12,171 bases of DNA from Bacteroidota bacterium (GCA_016844425.1 JAERML010000094.1:1-12171), one strand, 5' to 3'; positions 1 to 7,714 are shown, counted from the stretch's first letter. Made by a program: numbers and translations. The notes: generated by a model not told the origin, from the sequence alone.

Positions 1-6
1 CCTTCC

Positions 7-771
7 ATGAACATCCCACGGTTACACACCCCCCTGCCGAAGCCTGTTCACACCTCGGACGTTCCAGTGCTTACCTCCGTGCAGGTCCTTGCTGAAATCT
101 CTTCCCGATATGACGCCGTGGAGAGGAACATCTCCCTCGGGACTACCGACATTCCGCTCTTGTGCGTGCGCGACAGCAATCGGCTTGTGGATGCAATTGA
201 TTCGGCCACGTTTGCACATGATGAGCGATTGCCGTACTGGGCTGATCTCTGGGCGTCATCGATTGGGTTGGCAGGATGGTGTCTGGAAAACAATATGTTA
301 TCCGGTAAGAAAATCCTGGAACTCGGAAGCGGCCTGGGTCTTGCAGGCATTGCGGCCGCCCTCGTTGGTGCCGACGTGGCACTAACAGATTATGAACCAG
401 ACGCGCTTCTATTTGCGCGGTACAACGCTATGCGGAACATTCCACCGGACGTACTCACCCGGCGGGTGAGATTTCAACAACTGGATTGGCGCACGCCGGG
501 GGCGCTTGAGAAAGTGGACCTCGTTATTGCCGCGGATGTTGCTTATGAGCGACGCAATTTTTCTCCCTTACTCTCGTTAATCGGGCAGGTGGTTCATCCT
601 GGCGGTGTTGCTGTCTTTGCTGATCCTGATCGGTCGATCGGGAGGGAATTCCTGGCCATTGCGCAACAGCAATACGACGTCACGACGCAGACGCGCACGG
701 CGACACTGAATGGCATCACCAGCACGATCGTGCTGGCGGAAATTCGTCCACCCATAGTTGGTCACACATGA
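7..771 (+). CDS. Class I SAM-dependent methyltransferase, family 16 (METTL / ETF-beta lysine methyltransferase-like)
   Basis: Predicted cytosolic methyltransferase of 254 residues. The SAM-binding glycine-rich motif I is ELGSGLGLAG at residues 105-114. An acidic residue after strand 2 (D128 in TDYE) should hold the SAM ribose. The post-motif segment ADVAY (176-180) carries the DxxY signature of methyltransferase family 16. LPYWADLW (75-82) before motif I is also typical of this group, which includes protein lysine methyltransferases such as ETF-beta-KMT and its bacterial homologues. The substrate cannot be read from the sequence; a protein lysine is the best guess by family. The stop overlaps the aroK start (ATGA, 768-771), so the two are probably translationally coupled. 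The ATG is only six bases inside the window and no ribosome binding site is visible, so the true start could lie upstream. Confidence 0.85.
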   Translation: MNIPRLHTPLPKPVHTSDVPVLTSVQVLAEISSRYDAVERNISLGTTDIPLLCVRDSNRLVDAIDSATFAHDERLPYWADLWASSIGLAGWCLENNMLSGKKILELGSGLGLAGIAAALVGADVALTDYEPDALLFARYNAMRNIPPDVLTRRVRFQQLDWRTPGALEKVDLVIAADVAYERRNFSPLLSLIGQVVHPGGVAVFADPDRSIGREFLAIAQQQYDVTTQTRTATLNGITSTIVLAEIRPPIVGHT

Positions 772-1328
772 TAGACCAACATCCCGCGAGAAAAGAACGC
801 GTGTATCTCACGGGTTTCATGGGGAGCGGGAAAAGTACCATCGGACCAATCCTTGCCAATACCATCGGCTATGACTTCGCAGATGTAGACCGGTCGGTTG
901 AGACCTCGGTGGGGAAAACCGTGAACCAGATCTTCCGCGAACACGGGGAAGAGTACTTTCGTGCCCTCGAACGGACATTGATCGCACAGATGTCTACCAG
1001 ACCGCACATCGTCGTGTCGCTCGGTGGAGGGACAATTGCCGACCCGGAAAACTTCCGCGTCATCAGGACGACCGGACTTCTGGTCTATCTGAAAACAACA
1101 CCCGAGCAACTTTTTAGGCGACTCCACCACAAGTCCGACCGACCGGTTCTTCGGACGGAAGAGGGTGAACAATTGCCTGAGGAAGAGCTCCGCGCCCGCA
1201 TCCTCGATTTGTACAAGCGACGCGAATCCTTGTATGCCAAGGCAGACATTGTTGTCCACACCGACGAGGTGAAAGTTGGGAAGACGGTGGACCTTATTGT
1301 ACGAAAGCTGTCTCATTTCATCCAGTGA
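768..1328 (+). CDS. aroK: Shikimate kinase
   Basis: Cytosolic enzyme that phosphorylates shikimate at the 3-OH with ATP, in the chorismate (aromatic amino acid) pathway. At 186 residues it is a normal length for the family. Walker A is GFMGSGKS (16-23). FADVDR (37-42) supplies the two aspartates (D39, D41) of the shikimate/Mg site. FRALE (64-68) contains the shikimate-binding arginine R65. SLGGGTI (84-90) is the family's glycine-rich shikimate loop. DRPVL (124-128) is the lid motif with R125. RRESLY (151-156) is the C-terminal adenine-side motif. The ATG overlaps the preceding methyltransferase stop and no independent Shine-Dalgarno is evident, consistent with coupled translation. The frequent partner aroB is not adjacent. 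aroK and aroL isozymes cannot be told apart here. Confidence 0.96.
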   Translation: MIDQHPARKERVYLTGFMGSGKSTIGPILANTIGYDFADVDRSVETSVGKTVNQIFREHGEEYFRALERTLIAQMSTRPHIVVSLGGGTIADPENFRVIRTTGLLVYLKTTPEQLFRRLHHKSDRPVLRTEEGEQLPEEELRARILDLYKRRESLYAKADIVVHTDEVKVGKTVDLIVRKLSHFIQ

Positions 1329-1529
1329 CGGATATTTGGCGCGCTCCGTCCACTGAAGGTCCATTTCTGATTGTCTTTCTTCACAGCGCGCGGTAAGAAA
1401 GCCTGTCGAGACTCCCCCGGGTTCGCCCGAATTCGCACGCTACTCATCCCTCCAACTCCTTGCATCTCCAGCAGTTAATAGGTATATTCCCTTACAATTC
1501 TCTTCATCTTTCATTCAGCACGAAGCACT
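1329..1529. other. Intergenic region between aroK and the heptose kinase
   Basis: About 200 bases without a credible gene on either strand. It contains a 7-bp inverted repeat (GCGCGCT at 1339-1345 and AGCGCGC at 1385-1391) separated by 39 bases. It also has a short CGGG-TTCG-CCCG hairpin at 1418-1429 and, towards the 3' end, the promoter-like element at 1460-1488. Neither hairpin is followed by a T-run, so no intrinsic terminator is called. The region probably separates two transcription units. Confidence 0.6.
1460..1488 (+). promoter_or_regulatory. Candidate sigma70-like promoter for the heptose / tamB operon
   Basis: TTGCAT at 1460-1465 and TATATT at 1483-1488 are separated by exactly 17 bases. 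The -10 matches the TATAAT consensus at 5 of 6 positions; the -35 matches only TTG. The predicted transcript start near 1495 leaves a leader of about 35 bases before the GTG at 1530. The same TTGCAT-N17 arrangement occurs in the other intergenic region at 9963-9991. Assignment is by eye, and the organism's promoter consensus is unknown. Confidence 0.35.
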
Positions 1530-2543
1530 GTGGTACAATTCACTGAGCAACGGATCGAGGAACTCCTCAAGAGTTTTGTTGGTAAAAGAATTGCGGTCGT
1601 TGGGGACCTGATGATTGATCGGTACTATTGGGGGACGGTAAATCGGGTCTCGCCGGAAGCGCCAGTACCTGTGGTTGATGTCCTCTCGGAATCCGTGCGG
1701 CTCGGTGGCGCGGCCAACGTGGCAAGTAACATCCAGGCGCTGGGTGGTGAGCCTGTTCTCGTCGGACTTGTGGGCGACGATCATCCCGGGAGTCTCTTCT
1801 ATCGAATCCTCAAGGAACAGAACCTCAGTGCTGACGGGATCGTTAAAGACCCCGATCGTCCGACTACGATCAAGACCAGGGTGATTGCCAACGGCCAGCA
1901 TGTGGTTCGCATCGATAACGAATCGAAAGGCGACTGTCCGGAACAGCTCGAGCACCGGATCATCGACGCCGTCAAGTACAACATCCAGAAGATCGACGGC
2001 GTGGTGATCGAGGATTATAACAAAGGAGTGATCACGAAAAACGTCATTGCCGAGCTTATCGCCGTGGCAAGGAAGTACAACAAGATCATCACTGTTGACC
2101 CGAAGTTCAATAATTTCTTCGAGTTCAAGAATGTGACCGTTTTCAAGCCGAACAGGAAAGAGACCGAGGAGGTGATTGGTCGGAGGCTCCAGACTGTTGA
2201 GGATGTAACAAAGGCTGGGAAGCGACTACAACAGGAGCTTGCAGCGGAAAACGTTTTGCTCACCCGTGGCGAGGATGGAATGTCGCTGTTCGAATCGTCG
2301 GGCGACATTAGCCATATTCCCTCATCAGCTGAGAATGTCCAGGATGTCTCCGGTGCGGGCGACACAGTGATTTCTACACTTACCATCGCTCTTGCCAGCG
2401 GAGCAACCATCCGTGAAGCGTCCACTCTGGCCAATTGTGCTGGCGGTGTCGTGGTGGGGTCGGTGGGTATCGTACCGATCTTGCCGGACAAGCTGAAAGC
2501 AAGTGCGCTCCACTTCTCGCGCAACAACAGGGGCCGCATATAA
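1530..2543 (+). CDS. rfaE1: D-glycero-beta-D-manno-heptose-7-phosphate kinase (RfaE1 / HldE kinase domain)
   Basis: PfkB/ribokinase-family kinase of 337 residues. It phosphorylates heptose 7-phosphate at C1 to give the 1,7-bisphosphate, an early step towards ADP-heptose for lipopolysaccharide core or other surface glycans. SPEAPVPVV (41-49) lies in the sugar-binding region. RLGGAANVASN (57-67) is PfkB signature 1. DVSGAGDT (272-279) is signature 2 with the anion hole and catalytic base D278. The length matches the HldE kinase domain alone, so this is the split form; the adenylyltransferase follows immediately. The start is GTG at 1530. The frame is closed by TAG at 1479-1481, and no ATG, GTG or TTG lies in between. 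The Shine-Dalgarno is weak (GAAG at 1522-1525). The stop TAA shares one base with the next ATG. Confidence 0.93.
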   Translation: MVQFTEQRIEELLKSFVGKRIAVVGDLMIDRYYWGTVNRVSPEAPVPVVDVLSESVRLGGAANVASNIQALGGEPVLVGLVGDDHPGSLFYRILKEQNLSADGIVKDPDRPTTIKTRVIANGQHVVRIDNESKGDCPEQLEHRIIDAVKYNIQKIDGVVIEDYNKGVITKNVIAELIAVARKYNKIITVDPKFNNFFEFKNVTVFKPNRKETEEVIGRRLQTVEDVTKAGKRLQQELAAENVLLTRGEDGMSLFESSGDISHIPSSAENVQDVSGAGDTVISTLTIALASGATIREASTLANCAGGVVVGSVGIVPILPDKLKASALHFSRNNRGRI

Positions 2544-3049
2544 TGGGGAAGGTCCTGAGCCTCAACGCACTTGTCAACGTCCGGCGGAAACAGCGCAGGC
2601 TTGGACGGAAAGTGGTTTTCACCAACGGGACATTTGACATTATTCACCGGGGGCACGTGGAGTATCTGACGAAAGCCAAGCAACTTGGCGACGTGCTGAT
2701 CGTAGGGTTAAACACGGATTCATCCATCCGTCGCATCAAAGGGAATGGAAGGCCGATTAACAAGAATGCAGATCGTGGAGCGGTACTAGCCGCACTAGAA
2801 CCGGTGGACTATGTCTGCTTCTTTGATGAAGATACGCCGGCGCGGATCATTGACCGGCTGGTACCGGATGTGCTGGTGAAGGGGGCAGACTGGAAGATTG
2901 GTGAAATCGTTGGGAGGGAGACCGTCGAGCAGCATGGGGGAAAGGTCCGGACGATTCGATTAACCGCGGGGCTCTCCACCTCAAATGTCATCCAACGAGT
3001 GTTGCGGGCGTACGGCAGCGCTTCCCTTCGCAAGAGCCGCAGCCGCTGA
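2543..3049 (+). CDS. rfaE2: D-glycero-beta-D-manno-heptose 1-phosphate adenylyltransferase (RfaE2 / HldE cytidylyltransferase-like domain)
   Basis: Nucleotidyltransferase of 168 residues that joins AMP from ATP to heptose 1-phosphate, giving ADP-heptose. FTNGTFDIIHRGH (26-38) contains the HxGH nucleotide-binding motif (H35, H38). VLVKGADWK (110-118) and STSNVI (145-150, the ISTTxII-type motif) complete the active site. The frame is open further upstream to 2435, but ATG 2543 is preferred. It gives the usual family N-terminus, lies 9 bases after AGGGG (2529-2533), and forms a TAATG overlap with the kinase stop, a classic coupled arrangement. The kinase and this enzyme act in one pathway on either side of the GmhB phosphatase step; gmhA, gmhB and hldD are not in the window. 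The last ten or so residues are basic and probably unstructured. Confidence 0.94.
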   Translation: MGKVLSLNALVNVRRKQRRLGRKVVFTNGTFDIIHRGHVEYLTKAKQLGDVLIVGLNTDSSIRRIKGNGRPINKNADRGAVLAALEPVDYVCFFDEDTPARIIDRLVPDVLVKGADWKIGEIVGRETVEQHGGKVRTIRLTAGLSTSNVIQRVLRAYGSASLRKSRSR

Positions 3050-3069
3050 CGGGTCATCCTTGGTGCAGA

Positions 3070-6060
3070 GTGATAACTGTGAAGAAGATTCTCAAACGCA
3101 TATTCTACGTCTTTGTCGGCGCCTTCGTCTTCCTGCTCCTCCTGGCAGGTTTCACACAGACACAATTTTTCCGTGACCGCCTCCGTGCTGTAGTTCTTTC
3201 CAATCTGGACTCCCTTCTAATTGCTGAAATAGAGCTCGGCGAATTCGACGGCAATCTTGTCACCGGCTTTTCAGTGGACCACCTCTCACTCAAAGTTGGC
3301 AATGATTATCTCCTTGTTGCGACCCGCTTCGACGTGAGGTACGACCTCTTCCAGATCCCCGGCAACACCATCTCTATCGACAACTTCACTCTGGTGGAAC
3401 CCGCGATTGCCTTGGTCCGCGGCCGCGATGGTCTCTGGAATTTTGAACGAATGATTCGTCCGACATCGGAGGACACGTCGGCGCCGGCGCCTTTCCAGTG
3501 GCTCATTTTTCTGAACAAACTGGAAATCCAGAACGGAACGATCCTCCTGGTGGATTCGGCCGCGCTTGGAGACCCCGACCATAGACGCGATGATCCGTAC
3601 TATGTTGAGTATCATGATGTGACGTTGAAGCAGTTCCATTTGGTTACCTCTCTCGCTATTACGAAGAATGAAAAACGGGCGGAGATCAAGACACTCTCAT
3701 TCCGTTCCAACACTCCCGATATTACGCTTGAGAGCCTCGCGGGTGTCTTTAGCGTTCGTCGTGATGGAGCGGTCGTGAAAAACATGGTTCTCAAGACCGG
3801 CCGCTCTCAACTTATGCTCGATGCTGAAATGGAAGGAGTGGATCTGTTCGGTGGTGTTAACCTTGAGCAACTGAAGTCTAACCCGGTCGAACTCTCCCTT
3901 AGGTCCGAGAGGCTCGACATGAACGAGTTGAAGCGCTTCATCCCTGAACTTGAATTTCTGAGCAGCACCATTGCGCTTGACCTTCAGGCCGAAGGAGAGT
4001 TTGGTGAGTTGAGGATAAAGAAGCTGATCCTCGCAGTGGGAAAGACAAATCTCGCGACCAGGGGAACAGTGTATAACCTCCATACACCCGGTGATCTTTA
4101 CCTTGACGTGAAGTTCACTGAGTGCAGACTCTATGGCCCGGATGCACAGACACTTCTCCCGACGTTTGATCTTCCTGATTTCGCAAAGCTGGGAGTCACA
4201 ACACTGAACCTCGAATACCTCGGCGAACCGCTCAATTTTCATACGAAGTTCTTGCTGGAAACCGACGCTGGCAATGTCCATGCAGACGCCTCCCTTCTCG
4301 TCGGAGGACCTGCAACGCTGAAGTACAAAGGCGAGGTGCAAGGAACGTCGGTCGATCTCGCGAAGGTGTTGGGTGATCCGGCACTGGGCAGCAATGTGTA
4401 TGCAACGGCGCAGATCGAAGGAGAAGGAACATCCCTGGATGATTTGCGGACGACGTTGAAACTGCAAATCGATTCCTCCACTATTGCCGGGAGACGTGTG
4501 ACATTGTCACAGTTCCTCGTGGAAGCTGGAGATCGGAAGATCAACGCCACTGGTTTTGCCGAAGCCGGCCCGATGCGGATGGTCCTCACTGGAGAGCTCG
4601 ACGAACGCAGGCCACTGCACCCCGCGTTTTCATTCAAGGCGAATATTTCATCCCTGAACCTGGACGACGTGTTCCTCGGCCAGAACCACACCAGTGCCCT
4701 GACAATGGACATCAGTGCGGAAGGGACGGGTCTTTCGTGGGACGATCTTAACGCCGATTTCCGGATCGACTTCTCACCCTCGCGGTATCGCGACTACCAG
4801 ATTACGGAGAGCAGGTTCCATCTTCTTGTTGATCAGAGAGATCCGAAAAAGAAAGAGCTGAAACTTGAGTCCACCGTGGCCGACTTTTCATTGACCGGCA
4901 CATTCGACACGAAGTACATGGCGGGCCTGATCTCGTTCGAGTTGCAAAACCTCAGAGGGGCGATCGGAGAGAAATTTGCCTCCCTGGATTCATCGATTGC
5001 CGCCTCGGTTGACCGGGATGCACTGGCCGCTTTGGGAAAGGAGCTTGCACACGCAGGCAAGCAGTTGGACGCCGCGTTCTCGCTCCACCTCAAGAACCTG
5101 GAGCCGATCTCCAACGTGACAGGCAACCGGACATTCAACGGCGTCGGTTTCTTGACTGGATCGATCAATGGGAATTATGATGAGGTTGATGTGCATGGGG
5201 AGTTGAAGATTGACGATTTCTTCTATGGAAATGCCGATTCCGGATTGCTGATCCAGAATGGAGCAGCTTCTCTGACTGTCAATACCCTCAAACCAACTGA
5301 TCCGTTGAAGGATGTCGAAGTCCGGATTGCTGCGGATGCTGAACGGGTGCATGTCAACCGGAGCGAACTGGACAGCCTCCGTCTGACATTCGCGTACCAG
5401 CAGGAATACTCAAGCTACGCCGGGCGAGCACAGTTCAATCGTGACACACGGGCAATCCTCTCGGGCTTTTCCACGATTGTAGACGATCAGCTCGTGTTCA
5501 CACTGAATGATTTCCAGTTGGCATACAAGGACTTTGCCTGGCGGGCAGATGGCGGAGCCTCTGCCGGGTTCGGAACGCGGGGCATCGACATCAAGGGCCT
5601 TGTCATGCGCCGCGATACACAGTCTGTGAGCCTGGCATGTCATATCGGCTCAGGAGATGAGCTCGCGGCAACCGTGTCGGCAACCGCTGTTGACCTCGAT
5701 AATCTGAAGTTTCTGATCGCAGACGAGGAGGGAGAAACACGTCGCAAGGCGTTTGCGGGGGTTGGTAATGTCACACTGCAGGCCAAGGGAACGTTGGAAA
5801 ACCCCGAGTATACAGCATCGTTACGAGCACGCAGTGTATCCTTCCGTGGAATTCCCTTCGGAGAGATTGTCGGGGACTTCACGTACGTCCATGAAGTCCT
5901 CGGCACCGATCTTCACATCGAAGAACAGACCTCCGACGCACAGAGTCGTGCTCTTCTCACGGTCAAGGGAACGCTGCCGGTGAACCTCGCCCTGAAAGGA
6001 CCGTCCGGATCTGCTGACCGTCCCATGAATCTCACCATCCATTCAGATGCCGTCCCATGA
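3070..6060 (+). CDS. tamB: TamB-family (DUF490/AsmA-like) translocation and assembly protein, N-terminal 996 residues, prematurely ended
   Basis: Large envelope protein anchored in the inner membrane. Residues about 5-12 are basic (KKILKR) and 12-27 form one hydrophobic helix. The rest is periplasmic and reads as repeating amphipathic beta strands, as expected for the lipid-conducting beta-taco/AsmA-like fold. TamB family proteins work in outer-membrane protein assembly or phospholipid transport, often with a BamA-family partner (TamA), which is not in the window. GTG 3070 is the outermost start; GTG 3079 is equally possible and has AGAG 8 bases upstream. This frame ends at TGA 6058-6060 only because a perfect 32-bp tandem duplication (6018-6081) shifts the frame. 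The homologous protein continues in the next two frames to 7714. See the reconstructed gene entry. Confidence 0.85.
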   Translation: MITVKKILKRIFYVFVGAFVFLLLLAGFTQTQFFRDRLRAVVLSNLDSLLIAEIELGEFDGNLVTGFSVDHLSLKVGNDYLLVATRFDVRYDLFQIPGNTISIDNFTLVEPAIALVRGRDGLWNFERMIRPTSEDTSAPAPFQWLIFLNKLEIQNGTILLVDSAALGDPDHRRDDPYYVEYHDVTLKQFHLVTSLAITKNEKRAEIKTLSFRSNTPDITLESLAGVFSVRRDGAVVKNMVLKTGRSQLMLDAEMEGVDLFGGVNLEQLKSNPVELSLRSERLDMNELKRFIPELEFLSSTIALDLQAEGEFGELRIKKLILAVGKTNLATRGTVYNLHTPGDLYLDVKFTECRLYGPDAQTLLPTFDLPDFAKLGVTTLNLEYLGEPLNFHTKFLLETDAGNVHADASLLVGGPATLKYKGEVQGTSVDLAKVLGDPALGSNVYATAQIEGEGTSLDDLRTTLKLQIDSSTIAGRRVTLSQFLVEAGDRKINATGFAEAGPMRMVLTGELDERRPLHPAFSFKANISSLNLDDVFLGQNHTSALTMDISAEGTGLSWDDLNADFRIDFSPSRYRDYQITESRFHLLVDQRDPKKKELKLESTVADFSLTGTFDTKYMAGLISFELQNLRGAIGEKFASLDSSIAASVDRDALAALGKELAHAGKQLDAAFSLHLKNLEPISNVTGNRTFNGVGFLTGSINGNYDEVDVHGELKIDDFFYGNADSGLLIQNGAASLTVNTLKPTDPLKDVEVRIAADAERVHVNRSELDSLRLTFAYQQEYSSYAGRAQFNRDTRAILSGFSTIVDDQLVFTLNDFQLAYKDFAWRADGGASAGFGTRGIDIKGLVMRRDTQSVSLACHIGSGDELAATVSATAVDLDNLKFLIADEEGETRRKAFAGVGNVTLQAKGTLENPEYTASLRARSVSFRGIPFGEIVGDFTYVHEVLGTDLHIEEQTSDAQSRALLTVKGTLPVNLALKGPSGSADRPMNLTIHSDAVP

Positions 6061-6081
6061 ATCTCACCATCCATTCAGATG
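6018..6081. repeat. Perfect 32-bp tandem duplication inside tamB
   Basis: Copy 1 is 6018-6049 and copy 2 is 6050-6081. The unit starts CCGTCCCATGAA and ends CATTCAGATG, with no mismatches. Bases just outside differ (A6017 vs G6049; C6050 vs G6082), so the unit is exactly 32 bp. It repeats the residues PMNLTIHSD in two different frames and introduces the TGA that ends the 996-residue product. Confidence 0.97.
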
Positions 6082-6359
6082 GCATTCCCATCAATGTCCT
6101 TGACCCGCTTCTGCCGACATTCGATCAACTCAACGGGACCATGCGCTGCGATCTCACCCTCGTCGGATCTCCCGCATCGCCCGATTACCGGGGGACGATC
6201 AGTCTTGATAGTTGCTCCTTCCTTTTCGTGCCGAACCTGATTGCGTATACGTTCGAAGGGAAGTTCCAACCGGAGGGGAGTATACGTTCGAAGGGAAGTT
6301 CCAACCGGAGGGGAGCAGGATCAAGGTACTCGATGCGGTGGTCCGGAGCAAACCTCTGA
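6057..6359 (+). pseudogene. tamB: Middle fragment of the tamB gene (100 codons), frame-shifted at both ends
   Basis: Begins at ATG 6057, whose last two bases are the first two of the TGA stop of the preceding frame (ATGA). That ATG is an internal Met codon carried in copy 2 of the 32-bp duplication. Residues 1-70 (NLTIHSDGIPINVLDPLL through YTFEGKFQPEG) continue the TamB beta-strand region and include a typical G-x-PxSPDYRG strand turn. After the 35-bp duplication the frame is nonsense (SIRSKGSSNRRG...) until TGA 6357-6359. An independent 100-residue protein is unlikely; it is best read as an internal piece of the broken gene. Confidence 0.7.
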
Positions 6360-7714
6360 ACGATATTCGCAAACGTGAAGGTGTCGTGCATATCACCGGT
6401 GACTTTGCGTTCAGTGATTTTACACCAAGTGATTTCAACCTGACGGCGCAGGGAAAACTTCTTGTTGTGAAGGAAACGACCCGCGCGTCATCGCTTTCTG
6501 TCTACGGCAATCTCTTCCTCGAGATTGGGCCGCGGGGACTCCACTATACCGGTGCAGTTGACAATTCACGCCTCGGCGGTTATGTCCTCATAAGCAATTC
6601 GAGCCTCATTTTCCCACCCACACAAGAGACGGTTGGTGAAAAACTCACAAACACCGTTCCCGTGGTAGTACTTGATGACACGGCACAGGTCAAGACGCAG
6701 CCCACCAGCTTGCTTTCTGCCCGCTACTTTGACACAGAGACCACATCCAGCAGGAACGAGAACGATAAGGGGAACGGGGCGCCAACAAAGTCGTTCGTGG
6801 ATGGCATCCACTACGATCTCGATATCGAAGCAGCCGGCGGAAACACCGAGTTCAGAATGATTTTCAATGCAGCGACGAACGAGGAGTTGGTCGCCAACCT
6901 CGTTGGAAAGTTCTCGATCACCGGGGACGGCAGGCGTTGGATCGGCACACTCACCATCGAGCGTGCGTACTACAACTTTGTGAAGAGGTTCGATGCAGAG
7001 GGGACCATCCGGTACTCCGGAGAGTTCCTGAACCCCGAGCTCGATATCACCGCGCGGTACGAAGGGCTCCGGACACTCGCGGATTCATCGGCTTCGGTTC
7101 GGGGAGACAAACCCGAGAAGGTCATTGTGACGATGAAGATCACAGGGACGAAGAGCGCTCCGAAGCTTGCCTGGTCAATGACCATTGACGAAGTGGATTA
7201 TTACTCCTACCGTGGAGTGACCTCCAGTGACGTGCAGACGGATGCCGTGGCTTTCATCCTGGCGGGAACATTTCCGCTGAGCAGGTCCGAAGCGAATGAT
7301 GCCGCGGCCAAACTCGATCTTGGTCCCGCGGCCAGCGGAGCACTCCTGACAGGTGCATCCTCGCTGTTCACCAATGCCCTCTCAGAGTATCTCAAACGGG
7401 AAACGGGTTTCATCCAGTCCATCGAATTCCGCTACGGCACAGAAGGGAGTGGGTTCGGTGATCGGGCTGACATCCGCCTGAGTGGCGTTGCAGCCGGCGG
7501 CCTTTGGCGCTACGGTGGAAAACTCTTCTCGTCGGGTAACCTGGGGGACGCCGATGTCAGCATACTCTACTCACTCGGTGACATTTTCGACCGGTCGTCG
7601 TTGAAGAATTTTATGTTCGAGTTCGAACGACGGGTCGAGACAAATAAGAATGGCGGCGTGACCGACAAAAAGGAGACCAATTCCGCCCGTGTCTTCTATC
7701 GCTTTTCATTCTAG
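6212..7714 (+). CDS. tamB: TamB-family protein, C-terminal part with the TamB (DUF490) domain
   Basis: Open from TTG 6212 to TAG 7714 (500 codons). The first 23 or so residues are out-of-frame nonsense; genuine TamB sequence starts at YTFEGKFQPEG near 6281. It contains the conserved TamB C-terminal domain: GKFSITGDGRRWIGTLTIERAYYNF, then ELDITARYEG, a helical Ala-rich segment (AASGALLTGASSLFTNALSEYL), and strands ending in RVFYRFSF. In E. coli the C-terminal domain is the part that contacts the outer-membrane partner TamA. The terminal Phe after alternating aromatic residues resembles the beta-signal of outer-membrane proteins. Alone it lacks the membrane anchor and an export signal, so the fragment probably would not work without the upstream frames. 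The gene for RNase R follows after 23 bases. Confidence 0.82.
   Translation: MLLPFRAEPDCVYVRREVPTGGEYTFEGKFQPEGSRIKVLDAVVRSKPLNDIRKREGVVHITGDFAFSDFTPSDFNLTAQGKLLVVKETTRASSLSVYGNLFLEIGPRGLHYTGAVDNSRLGGYVLISNSSLIFPPTQETVGEKLTNTVPVVVLDDTAQVKTQPTSLLSARYFDTETTSSRNENDKGNGAPTKSFVDGIHYDLDIEAAGGNTEFRMIFNAATNEELVANLVGKFSITGDGRRWIGTLTIERAYYNFVKRFDAEGTIRYSGEFLNPELDITARYEGLRTLADSSASVRGDKPEKVIVTMKITGTKSAPKLAWSMTIDEVDYYSYRGVTSSDVQTDAVAFILAGTFPLSRSEANDAAAKLDLGPAASGALLTGASSLFTNALSEYLKRETGFIQSIEFRYGTEGSGFGDRADIRLSGVAAGGLWRYGGKLFSSGNLGDADVSILYSLGDIFDRSSLKNFMFEFERRVETNKNGGVTDKKETNSARVFYRFSF
6245..6315. repeat. Perfect 35-bp tandem duplication inside tamB
   Basis: Copies are 6246-6280 and 6281-6315, with one further matching base at the left edge (6245/6280). 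The unit starts TATACGTTCGAAGGG and ends CCGGAGGGGAG. It encodes YTFEGKFQPEG twice, in different frames. The duplication lies about 230 bases after the 32-bp one and shifts the frame by two bases, moving the TamB sequence into the frame that stops at 7714. Confidence 0.97.

Larger units (their letters stand above)
3070..7714 (+). pseudogene. tamB: Whole tamB-like locus: one gene split in three frames by two tandem duplications
   Basis: Three consecutive + frames encode parts of one protein. Frame A is 3070-6060. Frame B is open from the duplication at about 6050 to 6359. Frame C carries the protein from about 6281 to 7714. Each frame change falls exactly on a perfect duplication of 32 bp or 35 bp, neither a multiple of three. 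Deleting one copy of each (67 bp) gives 4578 bases, a single frame of 1525 residues plus stop, a normal size for large TamB proteins. The joined protein reads smoothly across both junctions (NLTIHSD then GIPINVLDPLLP; YTFEGKFQPEG then SRIKVLD). As written, the gene is broken. Whether the break is real, a phase-variable state or an assembly error cannot be decided from sequence alone. Confidence 0.8.

Noticed and set aside
623..643. Cluster of GATC sites in the methyltransferase gene
   Set aside because: Only three sites, inside conserved coding sequence (ADPDRSIG), and explained by codon use.
1339..1391. 7-bp inverted repeat GCGCGCT/AGCGCGC as terminator of aroK
   Set aside because: The loop would be 39 bases and no T-run follows; a stem this short over that distance can occur by chance.
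2435..2542. Upstream extension of the adenylyltransferase by 36 codons
   Set aside because: It overlaps the conserved kinase C-terminus, gives a Cys/Arg/Gly-rich unrelated sequence, and ATG 2543 has both a ribosome binding site and the TAATG coupling.
3697..4467. 256-codon open frame on the - strand inside tamB
   Set aside because: Antisense to continuous TamB beta-strand sequence; composition looks random and there is no ribosome binding site or motif.
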